DNA of 64,000 nt, from NCBI GenBank assembly GCA_021173225.1, contig JAJOLK010000005.1, forward strand, positions 1 through 64,000, in the 5' to 3' direction. The notes below the pieces were generated by a model. The model saw only the letters and a program-made list of their open reading frames with translations, ran no database searches and had not been told where the DNA came from. Shown here piece after piece: positions 25,805 to 34,941 of the stretch. This DNA is from Phycisphaerales bacterium PN19_bin_20 (lineage in GTDB: Bacteria; Planctomycetota; Phycisphaerae; Phycisphaerales; UBA1924). The position numbers were made by a program, and so were the translations under genes. Position 1 is the stretch's first letter, and every line of letters begins with the position of its first letter.

Positions 25805-27193
25805 CTATTCAAGCCAGCGGGCCGCAATAATCTGATTGGCCGTGAGGTCAAGGCCCATTTTGGCCTGCTCCCCGAGCAGGTCGCGGACCTGCGTCTCGCG
25901 GAGCCGGTCCGCAACCAGCACGTCCAGCTCGCTTGGCTCCTGGTCATCTGGGGGCGTTTCTGGCGAGAGGGCCGGATCGAGCTGTTCAACAGCGCTGCAA
26001 GCAAGGTCGCCGGCAGTCTGAAGATTCTCAGCACTCAGCAGCGCCTCGGCGTAGCGCATGTTGCCCTCGTCGGCCAGCACACGCACGATACAGCGCCAGT
26101 AGGTCATGCCCAGCTCGTGCCCGTCATCGTCGGGGTTGCGAACCGGGTCGACGTTGAGCGTCAGGCCCCACAGGTCGCGGAGCTCCTCGACGATCTCGTC
26201 GTGGGCGAGCAGATCGGGGCGGTCGGTCAGGGCGTCTTGGTCAAGCACGCTGCGGTGCTCGTGGCGGGCCTCGTCGGCGCCGGCGATTTTGTCAACCTCG
26301 CGCAGGTCAAAGGCCGCCAAGAGCTGTTCGATCTGCTCTTTCATGTGGGCCTCGGCCCGGACGGTGACAATCTTGTGCTCGTCCACGAACACGTAGAAGA
26401 ACGGGTCCTCGCTCATGGCCCCAAAGCCAACGAGCCCGTCTTCATAAAGCCACGGGCGGAAGCGGCGCACGCCGTCGTAGAACCGCTCCATCCCGACCAG
26501 GTCGTACGCGATGTACGGGTCAATCTCGCGGAAGGCGTCGTTGCCCATGACGTCAAGGATCGGGTAGACCCGCCCGGGGAGCAGCGCAAAGAGGGCGCGG
26601 CAGAGCGCCTCGACCCGGGCCGCGCTGATGTTGATGTCAAAGACGTAACGGTCGGGCCACTGCGTCCAATCCTCATTCGGGTCGCCGCTCGAGCCGTCAC
26701 CGTCCGAGTCATCGCGTGGGCCGTCGCGTGGGCCGGGGCCAAAGCCGCGGTCGCCGCCGCCACGAAGCTCGTCTGATTCCATTCCGGGGCCAAGCCCGCG
26801 GGATGGTCCCTTACGCGGACCGCCGCCCAGGCCCCGACTGGGCCGCGACGAGCCGCCGACGTCACTTTTACCCCCCCCCGAATCACCACCCCCGCCACCA
26901 CCTCCGCCAGAGATTCCGCTACCACCGCCACCGGAGTCACCCCCCCCACCACCGCGTGGGCCGGGGCCGCCGATGGATGAACCATGCGGGCGATCAAGCG
27001 TGCCGCCCAGCGGGTCGTCCGGCTCGTCATCTTCATCCTCGGCATCGTCAAGAGCTTCGTCCCCGTCGGGCCCGTCGGTATCGTCGTCGTCGTAGGGCGT
27101 CCCGTCGGCTGACTCAAACGTCAGCGTGTAGCCCGGGACGGGGCTCATCTCTTGCACTGGATAGACCCCCAGCGGGAAGACGAAGCCGTCCAT
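25805..27193 (-). CDS. hypothetical protein with acidic and glycine-rich linker
   Basis: 462 residues, family not recognised. It has an N-terminal patch (MDGFVFPLGVYPVQEMSPVP), a very acidic run of Asp/Glu (about residues 35-60), then roughly 100 residues of Gly/Ser/Arg-rich low complexity, and a folded C-terminal domain of about 270 residues beginning near DWTQWPDRYVFDINISAARV. The folded part has alternating helices and strands and conserved-looking aromatic stretches (DPYIAYDLVGMERFYDGV, DPFFYVFVDEHKIVTV) but no enzyme motif that I can name. There is no signal peptide, so it is probably cytoplasmic. The ATG at 27193 is chosen because the upstream extension is Pro/Arg-rich. It is divergent from the CoaX-like gene. 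Confidence 0.7.
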   Translation of the reverse strand: MDGFVFPLGVYPVQEMSPVPGYTLTFESADGTPYDDDDTDGPDGDEALDDAEDEDDEPDDPLGGTLDRPHGSSIGGPGPRGGGGGDSGGGGSGISGGGGGGGGDSGGGKSDVGGSSRPSRGLGGGPRKGPSRGLGPGMESDELRGGGDRGFGPGPRDGPRDDSDGDGSSGDPNEDWTQWPDRYVFDINISAARVEALCRALFALLPGRVYPILDVMGNDAFREIDPYIAYDLVGMERFYDGVRRFRPWLYEDGLVGFGAMSEDPFFYVFVDEHKIVTVRAEAHMKEQIEQLLAAFDLREVDKIAGADEARHEHRSVLDQDALTDRPDLLAHDEIVEELRDLWGLTLNVDPVRNPDDDGHELGMTYWRCIVRVLADEGNMRYAEALLSAENLQTAGDLACSAVEQLDPALSPETPPDDQEPSELDVLVADRLRETQVRDLLGEQAKMGLDLTANQIIAARWLE

Positions 27194-27314
27194 GGTCGAG
27201 CGCTGGATGGATGAGTCGATCTGACAGCGGGCCACGCACGAAGATAGGGGGTGCTGGCGGTGCGGGCCAGGGGCGCTCGGCCGCGGTCTCTGCGGCATGA
27301 GCTAGAGTCGCCGC

Positions 27315-28412
27315 ATGGACGACTGCCTGCTGCTGGTTTTGATCGGTCGAACGCACACACGCCGGGCCCGGGTCATGCCCGGGGGCACCGGCCCGAGCGC
27401 AGGTGGTACGCCAACATCAGGCCCGTCGGCCCAGGCTGGGCCTGACCTGCAGCCGGCGCCGGCGCTAGCCCATGACCTTTCGCAGGCCGGGAGCCCCGCC
27501 GAGCTGGCGGCACGCCTGGGCCCGGGGCTGGCTATCGAGCTGGCCGCGTGGATCAAGACCGCGCTGGTAAATGGTCGCGGGCGCGTGCTGTTGGCGGCCA
27601 GCGACGACGTGCTGGGCCAGCGTGTTGCACGACAGCTCACCGCCCTCGGGATTGAGCACATCTCACGCCTGGTGCCTTCGGGCACGCCTGGGCTGAGCGG
27701 CGATGTACACGCCATCCCGCTGGTGGTCGGCGGCGGTCAAGATGGGCCCGCCGGCCCCTTGGACGCGGGGCACATGGGGGCGGGGCACATGGGGGCGGGG
27801 CACACGGGGGCGGGGCACGTGGGCGCGGGAGCCGTAGGGGCTGATCGACTGCTGGCGGCCCTGGGCGCCAGCGCTCGTCTGGGCCAGGCCGTGGCGGTGG
27901 TTGACGCCGGCGCGCTGGTAACTATTGACCTTTGCGATCGGCACGGCGTGCTGGCAGGCTCAGCCCTTGCGCCGGGACTGGGCGCGATGCTGGAAGCGAC
28001 CCACAACGCGGCGGCACGCAGCTTGGGCACGCAGGTTCCGCTGGTGGCACGCCCGCCAGCTGCCGCGGCTCTCCCGACGGGCAACATGAGCCTTGACGTC
28101 GCGGACGCGGCGGTGCTTGGCGCGGTGCACGCGCTGCGCGGGTTTGTTCGCTACCAAGTTGAGCTGATGGCCGAGGCCTCGGGCCTCTATCCGCGCGTGC
28201 TGGCGACCGGGCCGGATGCGGCCCTGCTGCTCGAGCACGATGAGCTGATCGAGCACGTCGTGCCCGACCTGGGCCTTATCGGCATGCTCGAAGCTTGGCG
28301 GAGACTGAACACCGACGATGACCTGGCCGCGTCAAACCTGAGCCCCGAAGAGCTTGAGGACGAGCTGGACACCCGGCTTGGCGCGGGCCTGACCGAGGAC
28401 GACGACGCGTGA
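27315..28412 (+). CDS. CoaX-like (type III pantothenate kinase-like) protein, N-terminal motif degenerate
   Basis: 365 residues, longer than the family's usual 250-270. The second half follows type III pantothenate kinase: [35 protein letters not shown] (phosphate-binding DxGTxxTxD site), [34 protein letters not shown] and [20 protein letters not shown]. At the N-terminus the ATP-binding DxGNT is replaced by [12 protein letters not shown], losing the Asp and Asn, so activity is doubtful. A 15-bp repeat has added [21 protein letters not shown] at about 151-172. Its stop overlaps the GTG start of the next gene (GTGA), suggesting translational coupling. Confidence 0.72.
   Translation: MDDCLLLVLIGRTHTRRARVMPGGTGPSAGGTPTSGPSAQAGPDLQPAPALAHDLSQAGSPAELAARLGPGLAIELAAWIKTALVNGRGRVLLAASDDVLGQRVARQLTALGIEHISRLVPSGTPGLSGDVHAIPLVVGGGQDGPAGPLDAGHMGAGHMGAGHTGAGHVGAGAVGADRLLAALGASARLGQAVAVVDAGALVTIDLCDRHGVLAGSALAPGLGAMLEATHNAAARSLGTQVPLVARPPAAAALPTGNMSLDVADAAVLGAVHALRGFVRYQVELMAEASGLYPRVLATGPDAALLLEHDELIEHVVPDLGLIGMLEAWRRLNTDDDLAASNLSPEELEDELDTRLGAGLTEDDDA
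27765..27824. repeat. 15-bp in-frame tandem repeat, four copies
   Basis: Four copies of GCGGGGCACATGGGG, the last two with one to three changes, encode alternating [15 protein letters not shown] in the CoaX-like gene. The period of five codons preserves the frame. Confidence 0.92.
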
Positions 28413-29800
28413 GCCAGCACCATGCGAGCGCGCTCACGGCTGGCGCAGGCGGTTCGAGTGGCCCGGATCCGCGGTGCAGCGCCGCGCTGGCAACGCCCGT
28501 GGGCACGCGTGATGCGGCGATCGCCTGCATCGATCTGGTGGCGCAAGACGCGCAGAGTTTGGACCGTGCGCTCGCGGCGCTGCTAGGGCCGGTTTTGCCG
28601 ATATCCGCGGCGGCCATTGCAGTAGATCCCAGTGCAGTAGTGGGCAGTGCGGCAAAGTCGCGGGCCATACCGCGCGTTGGCACCGCCCCGCTACGGACCA
28701 TCGTCGACCGCGCGGGCAAACCAATCGATGAGGCGGTGGTGGCTCGCTGGAGCGCCGCGCACGCGAGCATCATGCCGCACGCCAGCCCCGCCGGGGTCGC
28801 GGCGATCATGGACGCCTGCACCGCCGCGGGGCTTGTGACCACAGGCGCGCCCACGGCCTTCCCCGAGGCGCACGACGCGCTGGAGCGCCGCACGCTTGAA
28901 GCACTCGCACGCGCGGGCAGCGCGCTGGCGATCGACCCGCTCCTCGATCAGCCCGCGCGCTGGCGAGAGGCCGGGCTCACCCCGGAATTGGCAAGCCTCT
29001 CCGCCAGCGAAATTGCGCGGCGGCTGAGTGAGCGGGTGGCAGAGCGGCCGGGAGAAAAGTCGGCTAAAGGTGCGCCTGAAGCGGACCTGACGCATCGAGA
29101 GCACCTGGCTCGCTGGCGGGTGCTGAACTATCTGCTGCTGCCGGCGCTGGTGGTCTGTGTGGGCCGCCCCAACATCGGCAAGAGCTCGCTGCTCAACGCG
29201 CTGGCGGGTCGGCAAGTCAGCACCGTGGCCGATGAGCCGGGCACAACCCGTGACGCCGTGGGCGCAGAGCTGAACTTGGGCGGGCTGCTGGTGCGCTGGG
29301 CGGATGCGCCAGGTCTTGAGGTGCCGGGACTTGAGGCGCAAGGTCTTGAGGCGCCAGGTCTTCCGGTGAGTGGGCCCCAGCACGGCGAGCGCGAAGTCGG
29401 GCCCACGAGCGATGATCCTGACGTGCTCGCGCAGGCCGCCGCCGCACGCCTCATCGAGCTGGCCGACCTGGTCGTGCTCTGCGCCGACTACCAAGGGCCT
29501 TGGCCAGAGCAGCTTCTGGTAGGCGCTGGCACGCGCGCGGTCGTGCGCGTTCGGCTGCGGACTGACCTGGTGGCCGAGCTAGAACGCAGTCTGATCGCAC
29601 AAAATGGCGACGAGGTGCTCGCCGACGAACGCACACACTCGGGCTTTGCCTCAGGCGCGGTCCGCGTCAGCAGCCGCGAGGGCACGGGCCTCATAGCGCT
29701 CACGCGGGCGGTGCGCGAGGCACTGGTCCCCACGGCGGCGCTGGCCGACCGATCGCCTTGGGTGTGGTGGGACGGCGCGCTGCTTACGCCCGCTTGCTGA
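28409..29800 (+). CDS. MnmE/TrmE-like GTPase
   Basis: 463 residues, about the size of MnmE. The N-terminal region ([42 protein letters not shown]) resembles the MnmE tetrahydrofolate-binding domain in degenerate form. The G domain has G1 GRPNIGKS (252-259), G2 GTTRD (278-282) and G3 DAPG (299-302). G4, normally NKxD, is only recognisable as RTD near 384-386. The MnmE C-terminal CIGK, which provides the catalytic Cys, is absent; the protein ends [11 protein letters not shown]. Four copies of a 15-bp repeat lie in the switch II region after G3. It starts with GTG at 28409, overlapping the CoaX-like stop. Probably a planctomycete-type paralogue rather than the tRNA-modifying enzyme. Confidence 0.75.
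   Translation: MSQHHASALTAGAGGSSGPDPRCSAALATPVGTRDAAIACIDLVAQDAQSLDRALAALLGPVLPISAAAIAVDPSAVVGSAAKSRAIPRVGTAPLRTIVDRAGKPIDEAVVARWSAAHASIMPHASPAGVAAIMDACTAAGLVTTGAPTAFPEAHDALERRTLEALARAGSALAIDPLLDQPARWREAGLTPELASLSASEIARRLSERVAERPGEKSAKGAPEADLTHREHLARWRVLNYLLLPALVVCVGRPNIGKSSLLNALAGRQVSTVADEPGTTRDAVGAELNLGGLLVRWADAPGLEVPGLEAQGLEAPGLPVSGPQHGEREVGPTSDDPDVLAQAAAARLIELADLVVLCADYQGPWPEQLLVGAGTRAVVRVRLRTDLVAELERSLIAQNGDEVLADERTHSGFASGAVRVSSREGTGLIALTRAVREALVPTAALADRSPWVWWDGALLTPAC
29309..29368. repeat. 15-bp in-frame tandem repeat, four copies, in the GTPase gene
   Basis: Four 15-bp units of the CCAGGTCTTGAGGYG type encode [20 protein letters not shown] immediately after the G3 motif of the MnmE-like GTPase. 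Confidence 0.88.
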
Positions 29801-30464
29801 CGCGCATAGCGGCAGCGTTTTCGGCCGTTGCCTTCTTGGAACTGCCCCTGCTGGCCGCCGGCTTCTTCGCGTCACTCCCCTCGGCCGTCTTCTTGATAGG
29901 TGACTTTGCGGGCGCCTTCTTGGCCATGGGCTGGGGAGCGGGCTTCCTCGCGGGCTTCTTCGCGGGCTTCTTCGCGGCCGGCTTGCCCTGCTTCCCGCTC
30001 GCAAGCACCGTTAGGTACGTGGCCAGATAGGCCTTCAGCGGCAGTCGCCTGAAGAACTCCGTCACCACCTCCAGCGGAACCTCCTCGATCCGCTTGAAGC
30101 GGACGCACGCCTTGCCCACATTCAGCTTGCGGCCACTATCCGCCCAAGCCTTCGTAAACCACGCCACGAGCGCCTCTGTCGGCGCAGACTCGGCCCCGAC
30201 GTCTAAGCCCATCAGGTGCAGCGACATGTGCTGCTTCTGATTTCCCAGGCCGGCCATCGGCACGGGCTGTCGAGGGTCGCAGTGATAGCCCTCGGCATAG
30301 ATCGAGTGTGGGATGCTGTAGCCGATCATCCCGTAGGCCATCGTCTCTTGATAGCCCGTGCCCAGGCCCTTGAGGATCGCGCGGCGCACGGCCGTCAGCG
30401 CGGCGCGACGATCTTCGGGCAGCTCGGACAGGTACGCCTCAACGCTGGTTGCTTTGCTCTGCAT
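29784..30464 (-). CDS. DUF1801 protein with lysine/alanine-rich histone H1-like tail
   Basis: 226 residues from the ATG at 30464. The first 150 match DUF1801 (YdhG-like fold): [38 protein letters not shown] and [14 protein letters not shown]. The last 75 residues are a low-complexity basic tail of [11 protein letters not shown]-type repeats ending SKRA, resembling bacterial histone H1-like and nucleoid-associated tails, so DNA or RNA binding is plausible. An in-frame start at 30503 exists, but would overlap the neighbouring stop region. It follows the SnoaL-like gene on the same strand with a 5-bp gap, so the two are likely cotranscribed. Confidence 0.8.
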   Translation of the reverse strand: MQSKATSVEAYLSELPEDRRAALTAVRRAILKGLGTGYQETMAYGMIGYSIPHSIYAEGYHCDPRQPVPMAGLGNQKQHMSLHLMGLDVGAESAPTEALVAWFTKAWADSGRKLNVGKACVRFKRIEEVPLEVVTEFFRRLPLKAYLATYLTVLASGKQGKPAAKKPAKKPARKPAPQPMAKKAPAKSPIKKTAEGSDAKKPAASRGSSKKATAENAAAMRVSKRA

Positions 30465-30469
30465 CCGGG

Positions 30470-30850
30470 TCAGCTTACCGTCACGCGCGGGCTGAACCAA
30501 CACCGATCAATCAGCCCGCCCCGAACACGGTACACCGCCATCATGTGGAACGGGGCCGGCGCGGCCTGGCCGAGGCCCGCAGGCTCGTAACCGGTGATGA
30601 ACTCAAGGTCAAAGACCATCTCGCCAAGCTCCTGGCGGCTGACGACCCTCGACCGCTGGCGCGGGCTCGCGGCAAACTGCGGGCCGTAGCGGGCCCGAAG
30701 CCCCTCGTGCCCGCGGAGTCGCTCAACGCCCGTGTCAAGCTCATAGGCGGCCACGTCAAGGGTGAAGGTCGCGCAGAAAGCGTCGATGTCGCGCGCGTTG
30801 TACGCGTCAAGCTGGGCGATGACGACCTGCAACGGTGTGGGAATGCTCAA
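30470..30850 (-). CDS. SnoaL-like / nuclear transport factor 2-fold protein
   Basis: 126 residues. VVIAQLDAYNARDIDAFCATF and the later YEPAGLGQAAPAPFHMMAVYRVRGGLIDRCWF follow the steroid delta-isomerase/SnoaL-like pattern, a cone-shaped fold found in isomerases, dehydratases and simple binding proteins. The substrate cannot be told. No ATG fits; a TTG at 30850 overlaps the TGA of the upstream ABC ATPase gene (TTGA), which I take as the start through translational coupling. The open frame reads far upstream, but there it is the shadow of the ABC gene. Confidence 0.75.
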   Translation of the reverse strand: MSIPTPLQVVIAQLDAYNARDIDAFCATFTLDVAAYELDTGVERLRGHEGLRARYGPQFAASPRQRSRVVSRQELGEMVFDLEFITGYEPAGLGQAAPAPFHMMAVYRVRGGLIDRCWFSPRVTVS

Positions 30851-31815
30851 GCCACGAGGCCCTTGGTCAGGCGCATGAACGCCGTCTCGAGGTTGACGGC
30901 TTCTTCGCTGAACTGCGCGATGCGGAAGCCGGCATTGATGAGCACGTTGGGCAGGTCTGAAAGGTCGGTCTTGCCGCCGTGCTCGAAGGTCACGCTGATC
31001 AGGGCCGTGGCCAAGCCCGCCGAGATTGGCCCTGCGCCCTCGGCGATCTGGACCTTGCTGACCCCTGGGATCTTCGCCAGCAGCTCGGCGGCCTCGCGCG
31101 GGCGGGCGGTTACCGCGACGTTGACCACCTGGCCCATCTTGGCCCTGCGGACCGCCTCTGAGACTGGCCCGTTGAACAGCAGCTGCCCGCGCTCGATGAT
31201 CCCCACCACGTTGCACATCTCGGCCAGCTCGGGCAGGATGTGGCTGGAGATGATGATCGTTTTGCCCATGCGCTTCAGCTCTTTGAGCAGCTCGCGCATC
31301 TCGACGCGGGCCCGCGGGTCAAGCCCGCTGGCCGGTTCGTCCATCAGCAGCACCTTGGGGTCGTGCAGCAGTACGCGCGCGACACTTAAACGCTGCTGCA
31401 TCCCGCGCGAGAGGCTGTTGACCTCCGCGGTGGCTTTGAAGTTCAGGTCCGTCAGGTCCAGCACGTCCTGAACAACCTTGACCCGTGCGGGCCCGGTGAT
31501 CCCGTAGCAGGCCGCGAAGAACTCGAGGTACTCGACCACGACCATGTCGGTGTACGCGCCCATGAAGTCCGGCACATAGCCGATGATCGGGCGGATCTGG
31601 CGGTTCTGATAGCCCACGGTCAGCCCGTCGATCATCGCCTGCCCGCTGCTGGGCTTGAGCAGCGTGGCCAGCACCTTGATGGTCGTGGTCTTGCCCGCGC
31701 CGTTGGGCCCGATGAACCCGAAGCAGTCGCCCTGGTTGATCGCCAGGTTCAGGTTGTCCAGCGCGACAAACTCGCCATACTTCTTTGTCAGGTTGATCGT
31801 CTCGATCATCGCCAT
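30847..31815 (-). CDS. ABC transporter ATP-binding protein (GldA/CcmA-like)
   Basis: 322 residues. Walker A GPNGAGKT (36-43), the ABC signature in the variant form LSRGMQQRL, Walker B VLLMDEPASGLDP and the switch His in IIISSHILPEL are all present, so it should be an active ATPase. The roughly 100 C-terminal residues after the nucleotide domain are typical of exporters related to GldA, NatA and multidrug efflux ATPases. No permease gene is adjacent, which is unusual; the large membrane protein 60 bp upstream may be a partner. The ATG at 31815 has GGGAG seven nt upstream. Confidence 0.93.
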   Translation of the reverse strand: MAMIETINLTKKYGEFVALDNLNLAINQGDCFGFIGPNGAGKTTTIKVLATLLKPSSGQAMIDGLTVGYQNRQIRPIIGYVPDFMGAYTDMVVVEYLEFFAACYGITGPARVKVVQDVLDLTDLNFKATAEVNSLSRGMQQRLSVARVLLHDPKVLLMDEPASGLDPRARVEMRELLKELKRMGKTIIISSHILPELAEMCNVVGIIERGQLLFNGPVSEAVRRAKMGQVVNVAVTARPREAAELLAKIPGVSKVQIAEGAGPISAGLATALISVTFEHGGKTDLSDLPNVLINAGFRIAQFSEEAVNLETAFMRLTKGLVA

Positions 31816-31874
31816 GCGCACACTCCCACGGGCCCGACACTACGACCCATCATCACAGCCACCGCCGCCCACGT

Positions 31875-34403
31875 TCAGTTCGCCGCCCTGACCTGCACCC
31901 GCGCCGCCGGCCCCGGCAGCGGCAGCACCCAGCGCACAAACACCCGACCGTTTGACTCAACACCCTCGCCGTTGACCGCCAGCGTTACCGGCCCGGGCAC
32001 GTTGTTGACCCACCCCATCACAATCAGGCACGGCTGGCCGAACCACCGCGAAAGGTCCGAGCCCTGAAACTCAGCCCGCACCGCCTGCACCTGCCCGCCC
32101 TGCTGCGTCGTGTCCGGCGGGGGGAGCACCGAGAGCAGGCTCATCGCCCGCATCTGCGTCTCAATGCTCTGACGCGTCTGCATCACCGTCGCGCCCGTGA
32201 ACGCGTCGCTGCGGCTTAGTGGCACAAGGCCCGAGAGCAACTGCTCAGCAGGCCGCCAGCCCGCCGCGTCGCCGTCAAGCGCAAGCACCTCGCCTGGGGC
32301 CCATGTCGCCACCTCACGCCCAAAGGCCACGGCAAAGAGCTGCTCGTCGCTGGCCCGCTGTGCGCCAACGGCCAAAGTTGGTGCCTGCACCAGCACCATC
32401 ATCACGCCCTCCATCGGGCCAGGCAGATCGTGCACCAGCGCGCCGCTGAGCTCCCACGCCCGCGCGCTCGCACCCGGGGCCCGCGGCACGACGCGGACCT
32501 GCGTCGGCGTGCGCGATGTACCGGTAGACTCAGCCGTCACCGGCATCGGCAGCTTCAGCACCGGCCCGCCAAGCCAGTCAACGCAGATGGTTTTGACCGT
32601 CGCCCGCGCCGGCACCAGCAGCTCGTCAGGGTCACGCCCGTTCACCGGGTAGTCACGCGCGTCAGGGAACATGCTCGGCGTCACGTCCGTGCTCGGGGGC
32701 GCGTCCCACGCGCTCACGGCGTTGAACACGCCAGTAGCAGCCTCGGCACCCGCAACCCCCACACGCACATCGCCATACCCCGGCAGCCCGACGCTCGCCA
32801 GTACCCGGGCCCGCTGCGTGGGCTGACCAAAGACATGGTCCAGCACGGTCAGGTGTGTGACGCTGGCCCCGCTGGGCCGCAGCACGCGCGCGCCGCCCCA
32901 CGCAAGGCCCGTAAAGACCACGCCCACGCCAACAAAGCCGACCCACGACCACTGCGGGCGTTTGAGCCGCGCAAGCAGCCAGACACCCGCCGGCCCCGCA
33001 AGCACCCAGTAACCAGCGAACACCACAAACGCCAGCAGCACGCCCAGCGCCGCCCTCGCGGTTCGGTTGATCGACCCAGCCACCTGCGCATCAAGCCAGA
33101 CCTGCTCGCGGCCGCCGAAGTACCGCTTTGGTGAGGCGTTTGCGCTCTCCATCGCCAGCACCTCTTCGGGCTGCGGAAGCCGCCCGCGCCGCCCAAGCAC
33201 GCGGGCCCAGAACGCGTCGGCTTGCACGCCGCCGATAGAGTTCAGCGTCCGGTCCGCCACGTTCACGCCCACAAACGTCACCGCCCCGCTGCCGATGGCA
33301 CGCCGCGTCACAAAGCTCTGGCCCTCGGGGTTCTGCATCAGGCTTGTCGCTTCGCTCTCGCTGGCGCCCGGCAGCGGCACAAACGTCTGCAGCGTACCCG
33401 TCGCCAGCGCCACGTCGCGATAGCTCAGCAGCGGACGGATCGCGCTTAGCTCGTACCCCTCAATCCGTACCACCTTCACACGCGGGGCGATGTCCGCCAG
33501 CGGCTGGCTCGTGCTCAGCCACGACGAACCAACCCCAGGCAACACCACCACCAAGTGCCCGCCACGACGGACCCACTCACGCACCGCGCCCGCCTGCAGC
33601 TCGGAAAGGTCGCTCGGCTCGCCGTTAGGCCCACTCGCGGTCCACACCAGCGCGCTCATCCCCGCCAGCCCGAGCCACAGGTCCGGCATCGATGAGGTCC
33701 CAATCCCGCTGGCGATCCCGAGCCGCTCGTGCGTCATCGCGGGCCACGGCACCACCGATGAGGCCCGCGAGCCCAGCAGCTCCAGCGCCGGGCTCGAGCG
33801 CCCGACCACACCGAGCAGCCCCACGCTCGCGTCCGTCACTCGGTCAGCCCCCGGCTGAAACACGACCCGCGCAATCAACGGACCCGCCGGCGCGACGCCC
33901 ACGGCGGTCTGTGCCGTACCCGCTGAGCCCTTCTCGCTGGCGGTCAGCACAAAGCTGCTCTGCCCATCAATGCGGAACGGCAGGCGCAAGTAAACCCATG
34001 TGATGACCTTCGAGCCCGGGTTGGTCGCTACCACGCTTTGATACTGGGCCGTGTCACCGTCTGGATCGCGCACGCCGATCTGCAACACCACCTCGCGCGA
34101 CCGCGCGGCCAGCTCTGTCAGTTGCACCTGCACACCCGTCCACGCGCCCGGGCGGGCCAGCCCGCCGACGCCGAACTGAAGCACCTTCAGGTCGATCCCG
34201 CCGTTGCTGGTCGCGCCACCACTGCCAACAACCGTGGCCTGGGTCTGCGCGATCGCCAGCGGCGGAGTGCAAAGGAGCAGGATAAGCAGAGATACAAGCG
34301 AGGCCAGAGCTCGGGCCGCCGCCGGCGCGCCGCCTAACCGCGCCTCGCGCGCAGCCGTGGCTGCAACCCGCCTCACACACGCTGTCACGCGCAAGTTCCG
34401 CAT
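31875..34403 (-). CDS. large exported membrane protein with glutamine-amidotransferase-like region
   Basis: 842 residues from the ATG at 34403. A basic N-terminus and hydrophobic stretch (ALASLVSLLILLLCTPPLAIA) form a signal peptide or anchor; two more hydrophobic segments lie in the middle (AALGVLLAFVVFAGYWVLAG and SWVGFVGVGVVFTGLAWGG). The part before them has an arrangement like class I glutamine-amidotransferase-like/DUF4350 modules (VREWVRRGGHLVVVLPGVGSSWL), without a visible catalytic Cys. The remainder is beta-rich extracytoplasmic sequence. It lies 59 bp upstream of the ABC ATPase on the same strand, a pairing that suggests an envelope or gliding-type export system. Family identity is tentative. 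Confidence 0.65.
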   Translation of the reverse strand: MRNLRVTACVRRVAATAAREARLGGAPAAARALASLVSLLILLLCTPPLAIAQTQATVVGSGGATSNGGIDLKVLQFGVGGLARPGAWTGVQVQLTELAARSREVVLQIGVRDPDGDTAQYQSVVATNPGSKVITWVYLRLPFRIDGQSSFVLTASEKGSAGTAQTAVGVAPAGPLIARVVFQPGADRVTDASVGLLGVVGRSSPALELLGSRASSVVPWPAMTHERLGIASGIGTSSMPDLWLGLAGMSALVWTASGPNGEPSDLSELQAGAVREWVRRGGHLVVVLPGVGSSWLSTSQPLADIAPRVKVVRIEGYELSAIRPLLSYRDVALATGTLQTFVPLPGASESEATSLMQNPEGQSFVTRRAIGSGAVTFVGVNVADRTLNSIGGVQADAFWARVLGRRGRLPQPEEVLAMESANASPKRYFGGREQVWLDAQVAGSINRTARAALGVLLAFVVFAGYWVLAGPAGVWLLARLKRPQWSWVGFVGVGVVFTGLAWGGARVLRPSGASVTHLTVLDHVFGQPTQRARVLASVGLPGYGDVRVGVAGAEAATGVFNAVSAWDAPPSTDVTPSMFPDARDYPVNGRDPDELLVPARATVKTICVDWLGGPVLKLPMPVTAESTGTSRTPTQVRVVPRAPGASARAWELSGALVHDLPGPMEGVMMVLVQAPTLAVGAQRASDEQLFAVAFGREVATWAPGEVLALDGDAAGWRPAEQLLSGLVPLSRSDAFTGATVMQTRQSIETQMRAMSLLSVLPPPDTTQQGGQVQAVRAEFQGSDLSRWFGQPCLIVMGWVNNVPGPVTLAVNGEGVESNGRVFVRWVLPLPGPAARVQVRAAN

Positions 34404-34540
34404 ATCGGACCGATGGTACGGCCCCGCCGCTCGGCGGTTCTTGCCGACCGCGCGTGCGATCACGCCCGCGAACCCGCCGCACGCCACAAGCCGAGCCCAC
34501 CGGGTTCAAGTCCGCGCCCAAGCGGGCCGAAAAAATACCT

Positions 34541-34807
34541 ATGTCTCAGCTCACGACCGAAGCCTGGTTCCTGATCGGCACGGTGATCTTCGCCTGCGTG
34601 ACCGGCGGGCTGTACGTGCTGGCCTCGATCGTCCGCGACGCGGCCCGCCGCATTGAACTGTACAAGCAGGTCCACGAGCTGCGCCTCGAATACGCGCGCC
34701 GGATCCGCGAGATCCAGGCCAAGGGCCAGACCGTCGCAGGTGCGCCGCCGCTGGCTGAGCTTGAGGGCGTCCCCGAAATGTCCGGCGCAATGCGCCGCGC
34801 GGCCTGA
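34541..34807 (+). CDS. small single-span membrane protein
   Basis: 88 residues. One N-terminal hydrophobic helix (AWFLIGTVIFACVTGGLYVLASIV) is followed by a charged amphipathic helix (RIELYKQVHELRLEYARRIREI) and a short tail. No family recognised. The start is the ATG at 34541; codons before it are Arg/Pro-rich. It is divergent from the large membrane protein, 137 bp away. Confidence 0.6.
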   Translation: MSQLTTEAWFLIGTVIFACVTGGLYVLASIVRDAARRIELYKQVHELRLEYARRIREIQAKGQTVAGAPPLAELEGVPEMSGAMRRAA

Positions 34808-34853
34808 CCTAGCCGCACGCGGCCAAACTCCGCACCGCCTGCTTGCGCGCACG

Positions 34854-34875
34854 AAAAAGCCCCGCCGAGCGGGAC
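34854..34875 (-). terminator. rho-independent terminator
   Basis: On the minus strand a CCCGC/GCGGG stem with TCG loop (extended by G-T and G-C pairs) is followed by TTTTT. It lies 67 bp beyond the stop of the minus-strand PTPGA-tail gene, which it would terminate. Confidence 0.7.
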
Positions 34876-34941
34876 CTTGTTCGTTGCCACACCTTGTCTC
34901 GCCGGAACGGCTGATTCGCGATCAGACGCGCCAAGACCCAC

